A stretch of 64,000 nt of DNA from Holothuria scabra (GCA_037179385.1 CM074195.1:10555787-10619786); one strand, 5' to 3'; shown: positions 1 to 11,951, numbered from the stretch's first letter. The notes: generated by a model not told the origin, from the sequence alone. Made by a program: numbers and translations.

Positions 1-516
1 GAATTATTTATATTGGGCAGAAAAATCTGCTGCCCACAAACCGAAATGTTCCTGTGCTCTTATGGCATAGCTTCAGGTAGGTCCTTTGAAAAAACTTTTA
101 ATAATCATTGGCCTCTAAATTATATTTCGGGGAGTAAGGGAAGCTTTCACCGAGTAAATATGGCCATTCGCCCCCGAAAAAGGACCCCAAATACGTCACT
201 TAGTACGATGGCCTGGATGAGGGGATCTCCCATTACTCTTTGGATTTAACTCCTTTTCAAGAAACTTAGAAACAAAATGGCAGGAGATCGATGTTTCACT
301 TTGACATATTAAGATTTAAAGGTTCAGTTGTGGGGGTTAAATGGGATAATATTTTTTGTTCTTCCAGTGGAAGTCCTTTTCATAGGATTTTTTGGGGGAG
401 GGGGGAGTTATGTTCCCCTTGTGTGGTTCCCTCATAGTGACTAAATCTTTGCATAACATCATACAATGATGTTCCATAAAATAGTTTATTCAGTCAGGTT
501 TGAATTTCCTTCGTAG
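1..516. other. left edge, upstream intron, no supported gene
   Basis: No exon is supported here. The 78-codon open frame starting at base 13 has no domain character. The exon at 517 starts in the middle of a CUB domain, so its first half must lie further left, outside the window or unrecognised. A G-rich stretch lies near 390-407. Confidence 0.5.
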
Positions 517-679
517 GTTTACGATGGTGGTAGTACCGCTTCACCTTTACTCCTAACATGGTGTGGCGACAGCTTACCCAGTCCCCCGGTGATTTCAGCA
601 ACAAACAACACCATCTTTGTAAGAATGCACTCTGACCATTCTGTTGCAGCAAGTGGGTTTCATGCTAGCTATGCCACAG
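517..679 (+). CDS. CUB exon (second half of first visible CUB)
   Basis: The acceptor reads ttccttcgtag and the donor CACAG|gtatgt. The frame opens VYDGGSTASPLL, followed by WCGDSLP and a terminal SGFHASYAT, the standard C-terminal half of a CUB with the VxDG turn, the fourth cysteine and the GF motif. It starts in phase 0 and ends in phase 1. The matching first half is not visible upstream. Confidence 0.8.
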
Positions 680-3600
680 GTATGTTCACCTTTATGACTG
701 GTAGACTATGATCACTTTTGTTACCAGCGTTTTCACCTATATAAGTGGTATTCACCTTTATGACTGGTAGCTAACAGTTTGTTCACCTATGTTACTTGTT
801 TGCTCACCTATGCCATAGGTGAACACACAAGTCACATATTTCCTATGTAACTGGTGTGTTCAGCTATGTGACTTGCATGTTCATCTTCATGACTGGTAGC
901 TTACAGTATATTCACCTACATCACTTTGTGTTCACCTATGTTACTTGTGTGTTCACCTGTGTGATTGGTTTGTTCGCCTACGCGACTAGTATGTTCACCT
1001 TTATGATTGGTTGCTTATACTATATTTACATATATTGTGCTTTCACCTATGTTATTTTTTTCCTGGTGACCTAAATGTTCACCTGTATGACTGTGCCAAT
1101 CAAGTTTCCTTTTTATTGAACAGCTTGTGGTGGAAGAAGAGACGCCACTCTTGGAGGATATATTAATTCTCCCAACTTCCCCACATCCTATTTTCAAAAG
1201 GGCTACAACTGTTCATGGATCATTCAGTCACCAAATCCAAGTAAGTCCTTCCCTAATTCTTTCAAAAGTCCATTGGCACAGGGGATTTACCGGAAGAATG
1301 GAAGCAGGCCAGCGTCTCTCCAATTTTTAGAAAAAGTCCGACCCAGCAAACTGCAAACCTGTTTCACTGACATAGATTCCGTGAAACCTTTTGAACATAT
1401 TATATTTACCCATTCTATGAGTCCTCTTAATCCTCACAATTACTCTTCTTCACAATGACTCATCCTCAACGATGAACAGCAAGGCTTCCGCAAGTGTGGC
1501 TCCTTTGAAGCCCAACTTGCCTTAACTATCAATGACCTTGTCACATTCCTAGATAAACAAGGCCAGGCTGATATCCTTATAGTATTGCAGTAAAGCTTGG
1601 GACCTAGTACCCCACCAAAGAATAGAATTGAAATTAAGAAGGTTTGGTATTTCTGGCACTCTACATACTTGGATAAGGAACTTTCTCACTGAAAGAACAC
1701 AACAGGTATTCCTTCACAGTGCTACATCTTCATCTATAACTGTTTCCTCTGGAGTTGCTTAGGGTATAGTGCTAGGCACTTTACTATTTATCTTATACGT
1801 TAATGACCTGCCCGATGAATTATCATCTCAAGTTCGTAGTTTAGCTGAGAATGGTCTTTTGTATGGCGACATTAATTCAATGGAAGATAGTACCTCGCTA
1901 CAAAAATGAGAATATAAATGGCAAATAAAATTTAATGTTTCTAAGTGCTTTTGGATGCACTCTAAAAACAGTTGGGTAAAAAGCGTTGGGCAAAATACAA
2001 AATGTCTAACATGTATCCATATTGTTGGGCAAACTACCGTTGGGTAAAATCCATGTGTTGGTAAAAGGTGTTGGGCAAGTTTTAAAGTACCCAGCAGGTG
2101 GATAACATGTAATTGACCAATCAGATGATTAGTAAAGGATCAGTTTTGTTTTACAGATAATTATTGTAATATAAGTGGTTAATTATAAGATCTCATGGTT
2201 GAATAACGTTGGATTTGGTAAATAAAAAGCTAGCGGTAGAATACCAGTAAAAATCTGGACGAAATTACTTAAAAAGCAATAGAAAAAAACTTTCACCACG
2301 ACGTAATCAACAGGAGAAGAAATACAAATTTCAAGATAGTGTTTTTTATTTCAAACAACACACTTTAGTGTTTATTAACCAAGTGCATCGTCGCTGGTGC
2401 CCAAACGGCTCTTGGGGGGGGGGGGGGGGCAAACGGTGTAAGTTTAAGCGTACTTTGTTAAATCTCCTTACTGTAAGCTTGAATAGCTGTATTGTAAAAC
2501 GTTTTTTATCAAGTTATTAATTACATGCACGAATTTATTTGATGTCGAATCAGGCCCAAGTTTATTTGTCACTCTTCAGCTTTTTTTCAGTAGCATCACT
2601 GAATTGTTTGCAGACACTAGTATTTTTTTGCTGGGGACAATGAAAGCTCTAACGGACAATTTGTGCCTGTTTGTCTGCTAAATTCGAACCCTGGGTATAG
2701 ACTCCTAAATGGGTGGACAAATTAGGGTATTTTGATTATTCACGTTGAGACCCAACTATATGGTAGAAGAAAAGTGGAGAGGAAGACACCGAAAATGGTT
2801 GCGTAATTTATTGATATATGTGAAATAGATAAGGATACTATCTATAAAAGATTCAAATATATGAATAAGTAATGTACAAATAATTTTTTCTTTCCTCAGC
2901 TGACCGTGTTACCCTGACATTTGTGGCGTTGGACTTGGAGACTACAGCAAATGGTTGTTCTGACTTTGTTCATGTACTGGATGGTGATGACTTTAACGCA
3001 CTTGGTGCAGACCCAATATGTGGCACCACATTACCCGACCCGATCACTTCATTTGGTTCTTCTATGATAGTTGACTTCATTGTGTTATTTTCAAAACACG
3101 ACCCTGAGTTTAGGGCCATCTACTCTACTGCTGGGGCTGGTTAGTATTGTTTCATTTTCCCTGCAAGTTTCTATATTCATAAATTTTAGACTGCAGAAAT
3201 GATTCTAAAGATTTGTTGGGAACACCATTGCTTGCAAGGATGTCAAAGGTTACTTGTTCAGACACACTTAAACTTGTTATCTTTTTATATCAGGAATGTA
3301 AAATAACAGGGGTCGTTTTTGTGCTGCATGTGTTATAACTGCCATGGGAGGAAGTCAAAGGCTAGCCATCAGACATCACACATTAGACTGATAAAATAAA
3401 GAAAATGCAGTTTTCAAATATTTTACGACCAAGTCCGAGTCACTCCAACAACACTCCAACATGACTGTCAGAGACTCTCCATCTTAGACAATTTGCATAC
3501 TTAATCATATACAACTGTTTGGTACTCTTGGCGCTGTGACCCGGGCTTACACCACACTGACTGCATCCAAGTAAATTGAACACGTTCAATAAGATTTAAA

Positions 3601-6600
3601 GCTCACGACCTGTCGGAATGTGAACAAGTCGTAGTCATAAGGGTGTTTACACCGCCATGATCCAAGCCGACGCAATGAGTGGTCGAGTTGTGTCATTCGA
3701 AGTTGTGGCCAGATGACAAGTTGTCAGACTGGATTATCAACGAGAGCTTCATTGTTTACAGCAAATTCTGTGCTCTGAATTTATGCTTCAAAGACCGATG
3801 CACATGTAAATTTATGCCAATTTGATCCCAGGTTAGTTGAGTAATCGCAAAATTAATCCTATATGGTATGAAAAACTCCGCATAACCAGTTTGTCCCAGA
3901 TGGATGAGGCGTGGAACCAAATTCATTACATTTCCCCTTTTCAGTGTATCAGAAAGCATACCAACTGTATGGTTCAGTTGTTAGAGCTTCCAACATGCTG
4001 TCAGGAGGTCTGGAGTGTCATACCATAGTCTTTAAAATGGAACCTTCTGCAGGTGTGCTTGACGCTCAGCACAAGCAGTGGAGGAGGAACAACAGGCCAG
4101 TGAGCCAAAGCTGGAAAATAAACCAATTGGTTAGAAAAAGAGCTGTAAAACTCCATCGAATAACTCACTGTATCATAATGTAGGCCTAAAATTTGAGGCC
4201 TGTTAGTGTGGATAGCACGCTGTTACTTACCTCAAACCACTGTAGGGAGCACGATGATATCTATTCAACAAGAAATTATCCTTCATGATATTAGTATCAT
4301 GGAAAAAAATTATTTAATTAAAATTAAATTGGGTAAAATTAGTTGTTTGAACAACGGTGGACCATTCAATAGCACAGGCCGATGCAAGATTGGTGGGTTC
4401 ATACAAATGATGCATGATTGTTCAGTCTGAGTACATCAGGCATTTTCCCACTGCGAGAGCATGACTCTCTTCTAATGCACTGGTTTAGATTTGTGTATCC
4501 TTGTTTTTTCACACCAAACTATATTTTGATTTAAAAGACAGAAAAGAAGCACAAGTTGTTTGTGAAGAATCTTACTGCAACCTAAAGTGAACTGGAATAG
4601 TCCAAGATGAGTTAATGCCGGGGTTCACCTGGTTGTTATGGACCAATAGAAGTTGAGGATTATCACTAAGTGTGAATAAATATGGAATAAGTTTGGGAAT
4701 CAGAATCTGTTTCCATTAACGTTTCCTTCAGGCAGATGCATTTTCCAACGGCAAGCTCATTGTGCAACAATGACAAAACTAACGGCTGCAGCTTTCTCAT
4801 CCAAGCTGTAAAGCTGCATCCTTGCTTTAGCTTTGCACAAGTTACAATAACATTTGGATTGTATGTTAACTGTAGGCAAGACGTACCAATTTTGAGGTCT
4901 GTGATTTTGTATCACTGGGATTGTATTCTTCATCTTTTTGCTGGAGAGAGGTCGGAGGAAGGGTAGTTCGGTGGTCAATTAGTGTGATGATGTAACGATG
5001 AATTGACTAAACATTGAAGGAATCTTAAGTAAGCAAGTAAAAGGGGGAAGTTTAATCCAAAATTTAACTTTCATATGGGAAAGACAAACGTAATCTTCAT
5101 TGCGTGGTGGAACTTCCATTACAGTCCGATTTGCATGTGTTGAGATACCAGTAGAAGGAGTCATTATATTTCTGTTATGTTCCAAAGTGAGTTTAAGGGC
5201 AGCAGAGGATAAATCAATTCCTCACATTGACAAAAATTGCGTTGTTTCCTCTTTTCTGACTGCTGTGTTGACTTTGCAGTTGATATAGAGAGGACTGTGG
5301 AGATGCAAAGTTTGTAAAGTTGTCATGCTGCTGTTGCAATTAAAGTCTGATAATATGGAACTGCCGAGGATCAACTTTGTTGTAAAGTAACACACACAAG
5401 ACAAATAAAAGAATATGAATTAATTTGAGGATATGATGAAATGTGTGCTTTTTTCACGTCGACATTTTGTGTAAAACGTGACTACTTCCCCATATCTTGA
5501 GAACCACACATGGGATTCCATTGCAAATCTCCCCGAAATGTGTAGAGTGGCTACTCGTCTAAGATATCAAAACTTGATGTGATATTAAGACTTTCATCTT
5601 ACTTGCCAAACACGTTTAATTTTACTTTAACGTGGTTTTATTGGTTCACATATCTAAACACCTTTAGCATGTGGCGGTGACTTCACTGCACCCTCTGGTA
5701 CTTTTACCAATCCAGGATATCCTGATAGCTACCCGCAGAGTGTTGAATGTACGTGGAACATCTCAGTCTCAATCGGTAGTCGAATTCAGATTTCTTTTTC
5801 GTAAGTATGAGATGGCCAGATTGCTTGAAAAATATTAGAGCTTTCAAAGGCAAGGACTGAGGAGCCTTATATCTAATTTGAAACACTTGATATGGAATCG
5901 TAACACTGTCCTAGTAGAATTATATTTACAGATGTTCTCCCCTCCGTTCTGCAATTTCACTCTTTCCTAGGGTACATTGCAATTGTTTAATGTATATTTT
6001 GGATCTCACGCTTTGAAAGGAGGGTGGCCGATCCTGGGTGGTGTAATACGGGGTATCATGGGCAGGGTAGGATGGGGTAATAAGTGTATCATGGGCATGA
6101 AAGGGATGAAAAAGAATAGCATTAGGAAGGGTTCAAGGGTATTTATTCAGACAGGTACTATAGGGAAGGTAGGCAGTTTTTCGTTTTGGTGTCACGTGTC
6201 CTGAAATACTCTCTCAGTTTTATTATGTTTTTATCTATTTATTTGTTTTTCTAAAGAACACCATACTCTTGAAGCCCTCTGGATATTTCACAGTGGTGCC
6301 CTAATTGAAACTGATTTTGTTATGTCCTATTTTTGTATACTGTATCAATTGCTATAAAATATTTGATTTACGAAATAAATTAAATGAAACGTGTTTTGAG
6401 CATACAAAAGTAGACAAGCTGAACACCTTACTGTGTCACGTGATCTAAAGAACCATTCGTCAAGTAGGATACCTTCATACATATTCATATTGGCGACTGC
6501 ATTTTCCTTGAAAGTGAAAGAAATGGTATTTGTTATTGCACAGAATTTCAATGTTGTAAGGTATGCTTATGCTTTTCCTTTAATTCTTGTGTTTAAAGAA

Positions 6601-6798
6601 TGTTTAGTATTGAAGATAGCAGCAACTGTACAAATGACTTTCTAGAAGTGAGAGAAGTGGACGAAAGTGGAGCTTTCATAGGACATTTTTGTGGATCAAC
6701 GCCGCCCTCTAATTTGACAGTTGATACATCAGCATGGTTAAGATTCCAGTCTAACAGTTCAGGAACTGCTCCGGGATTTGTTATCACATACCAACAGG
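517..6798 (+). CDS. multi-CUB secreted protein, gene span (exons 517-679, 1124-1240, 2900-3139, 5668-5800, 6599-6798)
   Basis: Five exons encode one half and two complete CUB domains, the ~110-residue extracellular beta-sandwich module used for protein and glycan binding in secreted and membrane proteins. Domain borders fall on phase-1 introns, the usual arrangement for shuffled CUB modules. The second CUB has the expected four cysteines (opening CGG, YNCSW, GCSDF, ICG), as does the third (CGGDF, ECTW, NCTNDF, FCG). Acidic residues typical of calcium-binding CUBs are partly kept: the Asp in SDHS of the first is present, the matching site is altered in the second, and it is Asn in the third. 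The 5' end lies left of the window, so neither signal peptide nor total length can be given. The last exon ends in phase 1 and may join base 8503. Partner and function are unknown. Confidence 0.8.
680..1085 (+). repeat. degenerate minisatellite inside a CUB intron
   Basis: About 15 diverged copies of a ~22 bp unit close to GTTCACCTATGTGACTGGTG fill most of the intron, starting exactly at the splice donor. Several copies carry TATGCCATAGGTG or similar, which resembles the true exon-intron border CTATGCCACAGGTATG. The array may therefore have grown from the donor site itself. Confidence 0.75.
1124..1240 (+). CDS. CUB exon (first half of second CUB)
   Basis: The acceptor is ttattgaacag and the donor CCAA|gtaagt. 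With one base from the previous exon the frame reads ACGGRRDATLGGYINSPNFP and then GYNCSWIIQSPNP, the canonical N-terminal half of a CUB (C-GG, I-SPNFP-Y, CSW-I). It is phase 1 at both ends. Confidence 0.85.
1241..2899 (+). other. intron with LINE relic and simple repeats
   Basis: Besides the RT fragment, 1965-2085 holds several copies of a GTTGGGCAAA/GTTGGGTAAA word, and 2414-2429 is a run of 16 G. The rest is AT-rich with no coding signal. Confidence 0.55.
1284..1880 (+). pseudogene. dead non-LTR retrotransposon reverse transcriptase fragment
   Basis: Pieces of a LINE-type reverse transcriptase can be read only by changing frames and passing stops. They are DLPEEWKQASVSPIF (start of the RT domain), LNDEQQGFRKCGSFEAQLAL (the QxGFR region), and the core GIVLGTLLFILYVNDLPDE, which matches the usual GSVLGPLLF-YINDLP motif. 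The YADD catalytic box is not recognisable; the sequence decays into LLYGDI. It is 5'- and 3'-truncated, lies sense in a CUB intron, and is most like Jockey/CR1/RTE-class elements. It is inactive. Confidence 0.75.
2900..3139 (+). CDS. CUB exon (second half of second CUB)
   Basis: The acceptor is ctttcctcag and the donor GCTG|gttagt. The frame reads DRVTLTFVALDLE, then NGCSDFVHVLDGDD, ICGTTLPDP and a terminal EFRAIYSTAG. The usual SD-S---GF signature near the end is replaced by SKHDPEFRAIY, so the calcium site may be lost. Phase 1 on both sides completes the domain begun at 1124. Confidence 0.85.
3140..5667 (+). other. intron with a SINE fragment
   Basis: No exon is supported. About 4083-4165 carries a diverged sense copy of the SINE body seen in full at 54252-54480, with recognisable words CCAGTGAGCCAAA, CCAATTGGTTAG and TGTAAAACTCCATC. 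Short open frames across this intron lack domain character. Confidence 0.5.
5668..5800 (+). CDS. CUB exon (first half of third CUB)
   Basis: The acceptor is acacctttag and the donor TTTTTC|gtaagt. The frame reads ACGGDFTAPSGTFTNPGYPD followed by SVECTWNISVSIGSR, a textbook CUB start with two cysteines. It enters in phase 1 and leaves in phase 2; the split serine codon is completed by the exon at 6599. Confidence 0.85.
5801..6598 (+). other. intron; short imperfect repeat
   Basis: 6025-6115 contains two imperfect copies of a GTATCATGGGCA-containing unit. Nothing else is recognised. Confidence 0.45.
6599..6798 (+). CDS. CUB exon (second half of third CUB)
   Basis: The acceptor is ttgtgtttaaag and the donor CAACAGG|gtaaga. 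The frame reads SMFSIEDSSNCTNDFLEVRE, then IGHFCGSTPPSNL and GTAPGFVITYQQG. Both remaining cysteines and the GF-I-Y ending are present. The Asp of the calcium motif is Asn (QSNSSG). The exon ends in phase 1, so at least one more exon must follow; the acceptor at 8502 would fit that phase. Confidence 0.85.
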
Positions 6799-8447
6799 GT
6801 AAGATCTTATGAATATTCAATGGGTTAGTTAGTTTATCATGGAAATTCAAAATTTTTCATCAAGAGGTTGTGGTATATAGAATGTTTGAAAGTTGTACCT
6901 TTTGTTCACCGAAGTTAGAGGCAATTGCAATTTGTCTCTTCATGTAGGGTTGTGAAGATTTTGCCCCAAGTCAATGTAATCGCTATCACCATGTCAATTG
7001 TCAATATCTGGCTCTTAAACAGACCAAAGGGCTACACTTACAACTGCGAGAGTCCTACCTACAAATTTGCTGCAGTAAAAGTTTGTAAAGGCCTCCCCGA
7101 CCCTCTGGCAAAGGGACGTTTTCGTATCGTATCTTTTCGTATCGTTTATTTTTTCAATTGCACTACCTACAAATGTTAGTACAGAAATATAAAATCGGAC
7201 AATGCACTAAACTACAGTACGTAAAAAAAAGGAAAAAATGGAACCAGATGAAGCTGTACGCTTTTCTAGTCTGGTCCTAACAAAAGCTTTAACTGCCTCC
7301 CGAAGAAGCTATTACGTCCAATGAAGGACAATACGTGTTCAACGTCACGGTCCTCACACCATATACATTATTGCTCTGTCATGGCTGGCTCATTCTGGAC
7401 TGGTGGATGAGGAGAACAGATGTTGAAGTAAAATTGTTACTGATCTGACATTGTCCTACTGCTAATATTACATGTTGCTGTTAATCACATGTATATAAAA
7501 TTACACTTCTCCCCGAAAGGAGGGCTTGACCTGTTTTAAAACTTGAAAAAAAGATATTGACACATGCAAATAATGTTTCATTGCTTACACCATCAACCAT
7601 GATGACACAAAAAATGCATTACGCAAAGCTTTTGGGATTAAGGCGAATACGTGTAACCCACAACAGCTGGTGTGTTCAGTTTGTTTTCAAAAGCTCTGTT
7701 TTAAGTTGCCAATGAAACTGTTTGTGTTGAAATGGAAATGTCGGTAGAGTATTTGATTTTATGGTGTTATATTTGAACGAAATTTGAAAGTAGCTTGGTT
7801 AGACACTAAGTATCATGCCTGATTCTCAGAGGTGGTCATAAGTGAAGTCCATATAACCAAGGCCGCGATGATGTGCAGGCATTTGCTGTGTACGTAATGA
7901 CTTGTTCCAAGTTACTGTAGTTAGAAAGTTAGTTAGAAATAGTTTAACGGGCCCAGTTTCTGAACAATTGGTTGAAGTCGAGCAGGCCACGACCTTTTTC
8001 CCAGTTGACAGCTCACTTGCTTGTTTTCCCTACTCCGCTGCCCCAAGGTACTTTAATTAAATACGTTTTTATCGTAGAACCCTTGCTTTTATGTATTTTA
8101 ACTTGAATTATGATTTTAAAGTTGTAATCATTGCAAATAACCCTCACCCCCAAAGGAGTTCCCATGCATTGAACTTTGTAACTAGTGTTTAGTTGTACAA
8201 TAAAAACATTAAGGGGAAGAGGCTAAAGGCAGTCATTCGTCATCCAAACATACTATTTTACCGGTAGTTTACAGAAAATTCGAATAACTCTTTGGATGAA
8301 ATCAAAGGAGAAAAACTTACACGTGAAGTGCTGAAGGTGATTTGATTACACTTGCCGAATATTTTTGACCATTAACGTATATTCTGAATTCTGAGGCAAT
8401 AAACTAAGATTGCTAGAAACCATAGGTAGGTTTGGAGAATCAGAACT
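6799..8447 (+). other. intron or intergenic DNA with inverted SINE fragment
   Basis: No exon is visible. About 7915-8050 contains the SINE body in antisense (TAACGGGCCCAGTTTCTG, CAATTGGTTGAAG, CTTGTTTTCCCTACT). If 8448 is a true first exon, its promoter lies at the right end of this stretch, but no convincing TATA box is seen. Confidence 0.45.
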
Positions 8448-8687
8448 ATGTGGATTGATGAATACCTGCCTTTAATGTTATTATTTTTGTTTGTGACTTC
8501 AGTCAATGGTTTTGATTTGAGTGGAAGAACGGGACAAATAACCTCACCCGGCTATCCTGCTCTCTATGATGATGGACTTTCAGTCATTTGGACCATCACA
8601 GTTGATCCTAGTTACTTCATATTGATAACATTTTTAGATGTTGAAATCGAGGGTGCCCCACTTTCTTGTCCGTATGATTACGTTAGG
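8448..8687 (+). CDS. CUB exon with possible signal peptide
   Basis: The donor is GTTAGG|gtaagt, phase 0. The start is either the ATG at 8448 (signal-peptide reading) or an acceptor ending at 8502 (internal-exon reading). The CUB part runs FDLSGRTGQITSPGYPAL to PLSCPYDYVR. The open frame past the donor ends within 24 bases and is not used. Confidence 0.75.
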
Positions 8688-9835
8688 GTAAGTATTCGTA
8701 CTTTGTTTTGAGATTTGTCACATGGTGGTAGTGCAAGTCAAACGGATTGGGTCCTGGAAAAGACTTTCATGACGCCCTCTTTAAAACTCCGCTCCGCCAT
8801 TACTAGGATGTACCATACCCACCCTCACTTCTCCATGGAGATCTCCAACCATTTGTCAACTATCAGGCAGAAAATTCAACCACATCAGAAGTTTAAGGAA
8901 GGGTCCAGGGCTGGGGGAGTAGATAGGACTGTTGACTCTGTGACCTATGACACATAGGATGTTGAGCAAAGGTATAGAAGTGTAGATTAGGATTAGGGTT
9001 GGACAGGGTTTGACCCCTGTAATCTAGAGGTGCCCGTAGTCTTTTTTCCACTTGTGGAGCAATGGATTCTTACATCGTTTCCCTGATTATCCATACTTAT
9101 TGGTAGCATCACGCATAACGAGAGCAGGTTCCATTTTCAGTCTTTGATAACGCCTGGTCTATGAAGTGAACCACGGACATATGGTATGGTAGTGTAGGAC
9201 ACTCATATATAACATCTCACATGTCTTAAATTATGTTGCTTTAACTTGGGTTTAAGAAACCGTCAATGACTGAAAACTTGGTGACGGGTTCTACGGTATC
9301 AGAAAAAATCCTTCTTAATCATCATCTTTCACGAAGTGCTTTCAGTTGCGCTACCTTTACCAATACATTGCCATTTTTCAACCTACCCACAGAATTTGTC
9401 ACCTGATTGCAAGAGAGCCTTAGAACTTTTTTATTTTTTATTTATTTAAATTTGTGTTAGTACTCTGTCTCTCTCATGAAAGAATACCAACATAATATAT
9501 AATCTCTTCAAGTTCGTCTTCTTCGATCCCACCACAGGAAAGGCTTCCTCCCTCCCTCCCCTTTCTTTGCACTTCATGTACAATTGTTCGTATCATAAAG
9601 ACATAACATATTTTACTTTTCGCCAAGTTGATGTTTGCAGCATAATACTGGTCTAACTGTTTGGTATTTATAGATTTATGATGGCATTACCAACCAGGCG
9701 GCTGTGCTTGCGGAAATTTGTGGTACAACAATTCCTAACACAACGATTACCACAGGAAATACTGCCTTCGTACAGTTTATTACAGATGGTTCTTCCCGGT
9801 ATAAGGGATTCAGTTTGAAATGGCAACAGACATAA
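8448..9835 (+). CDS. single-CUB secreted protein, or terminal CUB of the upstream gene (exons 8448-8687, 9674-9835)
   Basis: Two exons encode a CUB domain and a stop. Read from the ATG at 8448 the product is 133 residues: a hydrophobic leader (PLMLLFLFVTS) ending VNG, which looks like a signal peptide of about 21 residues, then one CUB. The first cysteine pair is missing (DLSGRTGQITSPGYP, SVIWTI) and the second is present (LSCPYDYV, EICGTT). That pattern also occurs in CUBs that directly follow a signal peptide in C1r/C1s-type proteins. The calcium-binding pattern (E in DVEIEG, D in YDYV, D in ITDGSS) looks complete. Against a separate gene, a good acceptor (gtttgtgacttcag) at 8502 would join the upstream exon in the right phase. 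Transcript data would decide. Confidence 0.75.
8688..9673 (+). other. intron, no recognised content
   Basis: It is bounded by gtaagt and atttatag. T-rich tracts lie around 9430-9450 and a CCTCCCTCC run near 9548-9560. No coding or repeat identity is seen. Confidence 0.5.
9674..9835 (+). CDS. last CUB exon with stop
   Basis: The acceptor is tatttatag. The frame reads IYDGITNQAAVLAEICGTTI, then NTAFVQFITDGSSRYKGF and SLKWQQT, followed by TAA. This completes the CUB begun at 8503. It starts in phase 0, like the equivalent exon at 517. Confidence 0.85.
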   Translation: MYDGITNQAAVLAEICGTTIPNTTITTGNTAFVQFITDGSSRYKGFSLKWQQT

Positions 9836-11951
9836 TCGGCTACAAATATTCCTGTTCGGAGTACTGATTATTAATGGAGAGCGTGCGTGACAAATGATTC
9901 TGTAACAAGAAAACAGAAATGTTTATTACAAATGTTCAATAACACAAGAGATCAAAAATAAAAGAAGATAAACAACATATTTTCAGATTTCAATATTTAT
10001 TTGCGTATTACCAAATGGTGGCAGGACCCGGGATGGAACCTTTGGAGACAAAAAGTATGTCTTGGAAATCAAAAGTTTGAGAGCGAGACATTGAATCAAC
10101 GAGAATGAAAAACGCTCAGTGATCGCAAACTAAAACAGCGGAGTGAAGGAGCTTAGGCCAAGGTAACGTGATACCGAGTAACAATGTGTAAATTATGCCT
10201 GCGCAGCTAATAAGCGTACGTTAGGCTGAACGACACCGTAGCAGTGATGTTCAAAAAATGTTGAGTGAAACTTAGGTTCAACGCAAGTAGCCGTACTTTT
10301 TGTAATGTCCGTTAGAAATTACGATACAGTGGGCGAGTACTGATGCAGCTGCAGACTGCAGATAAATATTAACGTTGCAGAGCTGAGGCCTATTTCTTGT
10401 GTTAACGTCAATTTAGGCATATCGTAAGCTTTGACCTACATGGACAATGTAAATCATAGCCTAGGCAAGAAAAGAAACAAGAAGAGTCAGAAACAAGAAC
10501 ACTGAACACATGTTCAAAATTATTTCAAAGTGGAGAAAAAGATGAAGACGATACAAATCAAACAGAGAAAAACTGGCAAACTAAATCAGTGACAGGCAGG
10601 AGAACGTAGTTGATGAGGACAAAAAGAAACCACAGCAGAACAGGCCAAGTTCAGACCGGAAGCAAAGGAACCAGCTAGCAGTGACAAGCAGGAGAGCACA
10701 ATTCATGATGACTAGAAAGAAAAGGAAGAAAGCCGAAGGAGAAAATAAGGCTGGTCTATTCCAGTCTACACAGACAAAATACAAACTAATCAGTTAGTAA
10801 ATTGTTACAACCAAAATGAGTAAAGATACACGTCAATTAGTGCCGTCACTCACAGTTCACATAAAATGCGAGTAAATCTACTTTTTCGATTTTATGTAAT
10901 GATTGTAATTACTAGCGGTCACACCACAATGACGTCTGCTTACTAGTCTGGTTAGTAAAACAATGCGTGCGTCGAGTAACAATACTGCAGGCTTAACCCG
11001 TGCGGATGAATTTACTCATCGTTAGTAGACGAACAAGGTGATGACTTGTAATAATACTAATTTTAGAGAGTATTTTCAGTAGACAGCCCATGTGAATTCA
11101 CCACCTAAGTGGCTGTTGTAGTATCATTATACTACCTGCCTGGTTATTGTACGCGCCCAACTGGTTAGAATACTATACAGTTAGTAAGACCTACAGCAAT
11201 TCGATAGGGCGACCACGATACAGAAGTTTGCCGCTAGAAATCTGTGTTCATAATATCCTATTTTTTGCTCGTTGCTGCAAAAATCGAGGTATGTATTAGT
11301 CATATTTTATACAGGGATTACCCTCGTTACATTTCATACATTAAATTCGTTCTCTAACATTTTTATGCTCCAACTTCAGTTGCGCTTATTGAGATTATCA
11401 CAGGGACTCGGGAGACAATACGAATAGGCCTAGCCTAGGCCTAGGCATCCTAACATGTTGAAGCCATACATCTTTGTACAGCCCAAGCCTTTTTAAACAC
11501 GGCCTTACCAACTTTTCGAGGCTTAAGTTACTTTAAATGATGTCACCGAGAAGATGGCACAGTCGTGTTGCAACTAATTAAAGCATCTAGTGACTTCTGT
11601 GTTTGTTTTTAGCGGTATTTGGTGGCCAATTTGGGTTGAGTTTTTGGATCGGCCTAGGCTAGGCTAGCTAGCCCAGCAGAATCTCAAAAATTAAGTATAG
11701 GCCTAGCCCAGGTCAAGCTATGCTTTTTAATTACAATCTAGGCTAGCCTAACTTGGATTATACTTTCCGAGAGATTAGCAATCCTCAATAGGGCCTTATG
11801 CCAGCTAACAATAAAACTGCATTGTGGATTCGAAGGATTATTCCTTTATAGTTCCATTTCATTGTGCCCATTGGGCTTCTCTATGGTACTGTGTATGGAA
11901 TAATCCTTCCCAGTTTAATTTGCATTTTAATTTTCTCTGCTTTTCTTTAAG
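9836..11951. other. intergenic DNA; possible LTR-element remnant and TAGGCCT-rich tract
   Basis: After the CUB 3' UTR, 10014-10035 (TGGTGGCAGGACCCGGGATG and following) resembles a tRNA-primed retroelement primer-binding site. It is followed by ~700 bases of unusually purine-rich sequence. 11425-11760 contains many CCTAGGCCTAGG/GGCTAGCTAG words. A possible non-coding first exon of the next gene could end at 11280 (CGAG|gtatgt). None of this is certain. Confidence 0.35.
9957..9962 (+). terminator. polyadenylation signal AATAAA
   Basis: AATAAA lies 122 bases after the TAA of the last CUB exon, a usual distance for a 3' UTR end. Confidence 0.5.
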
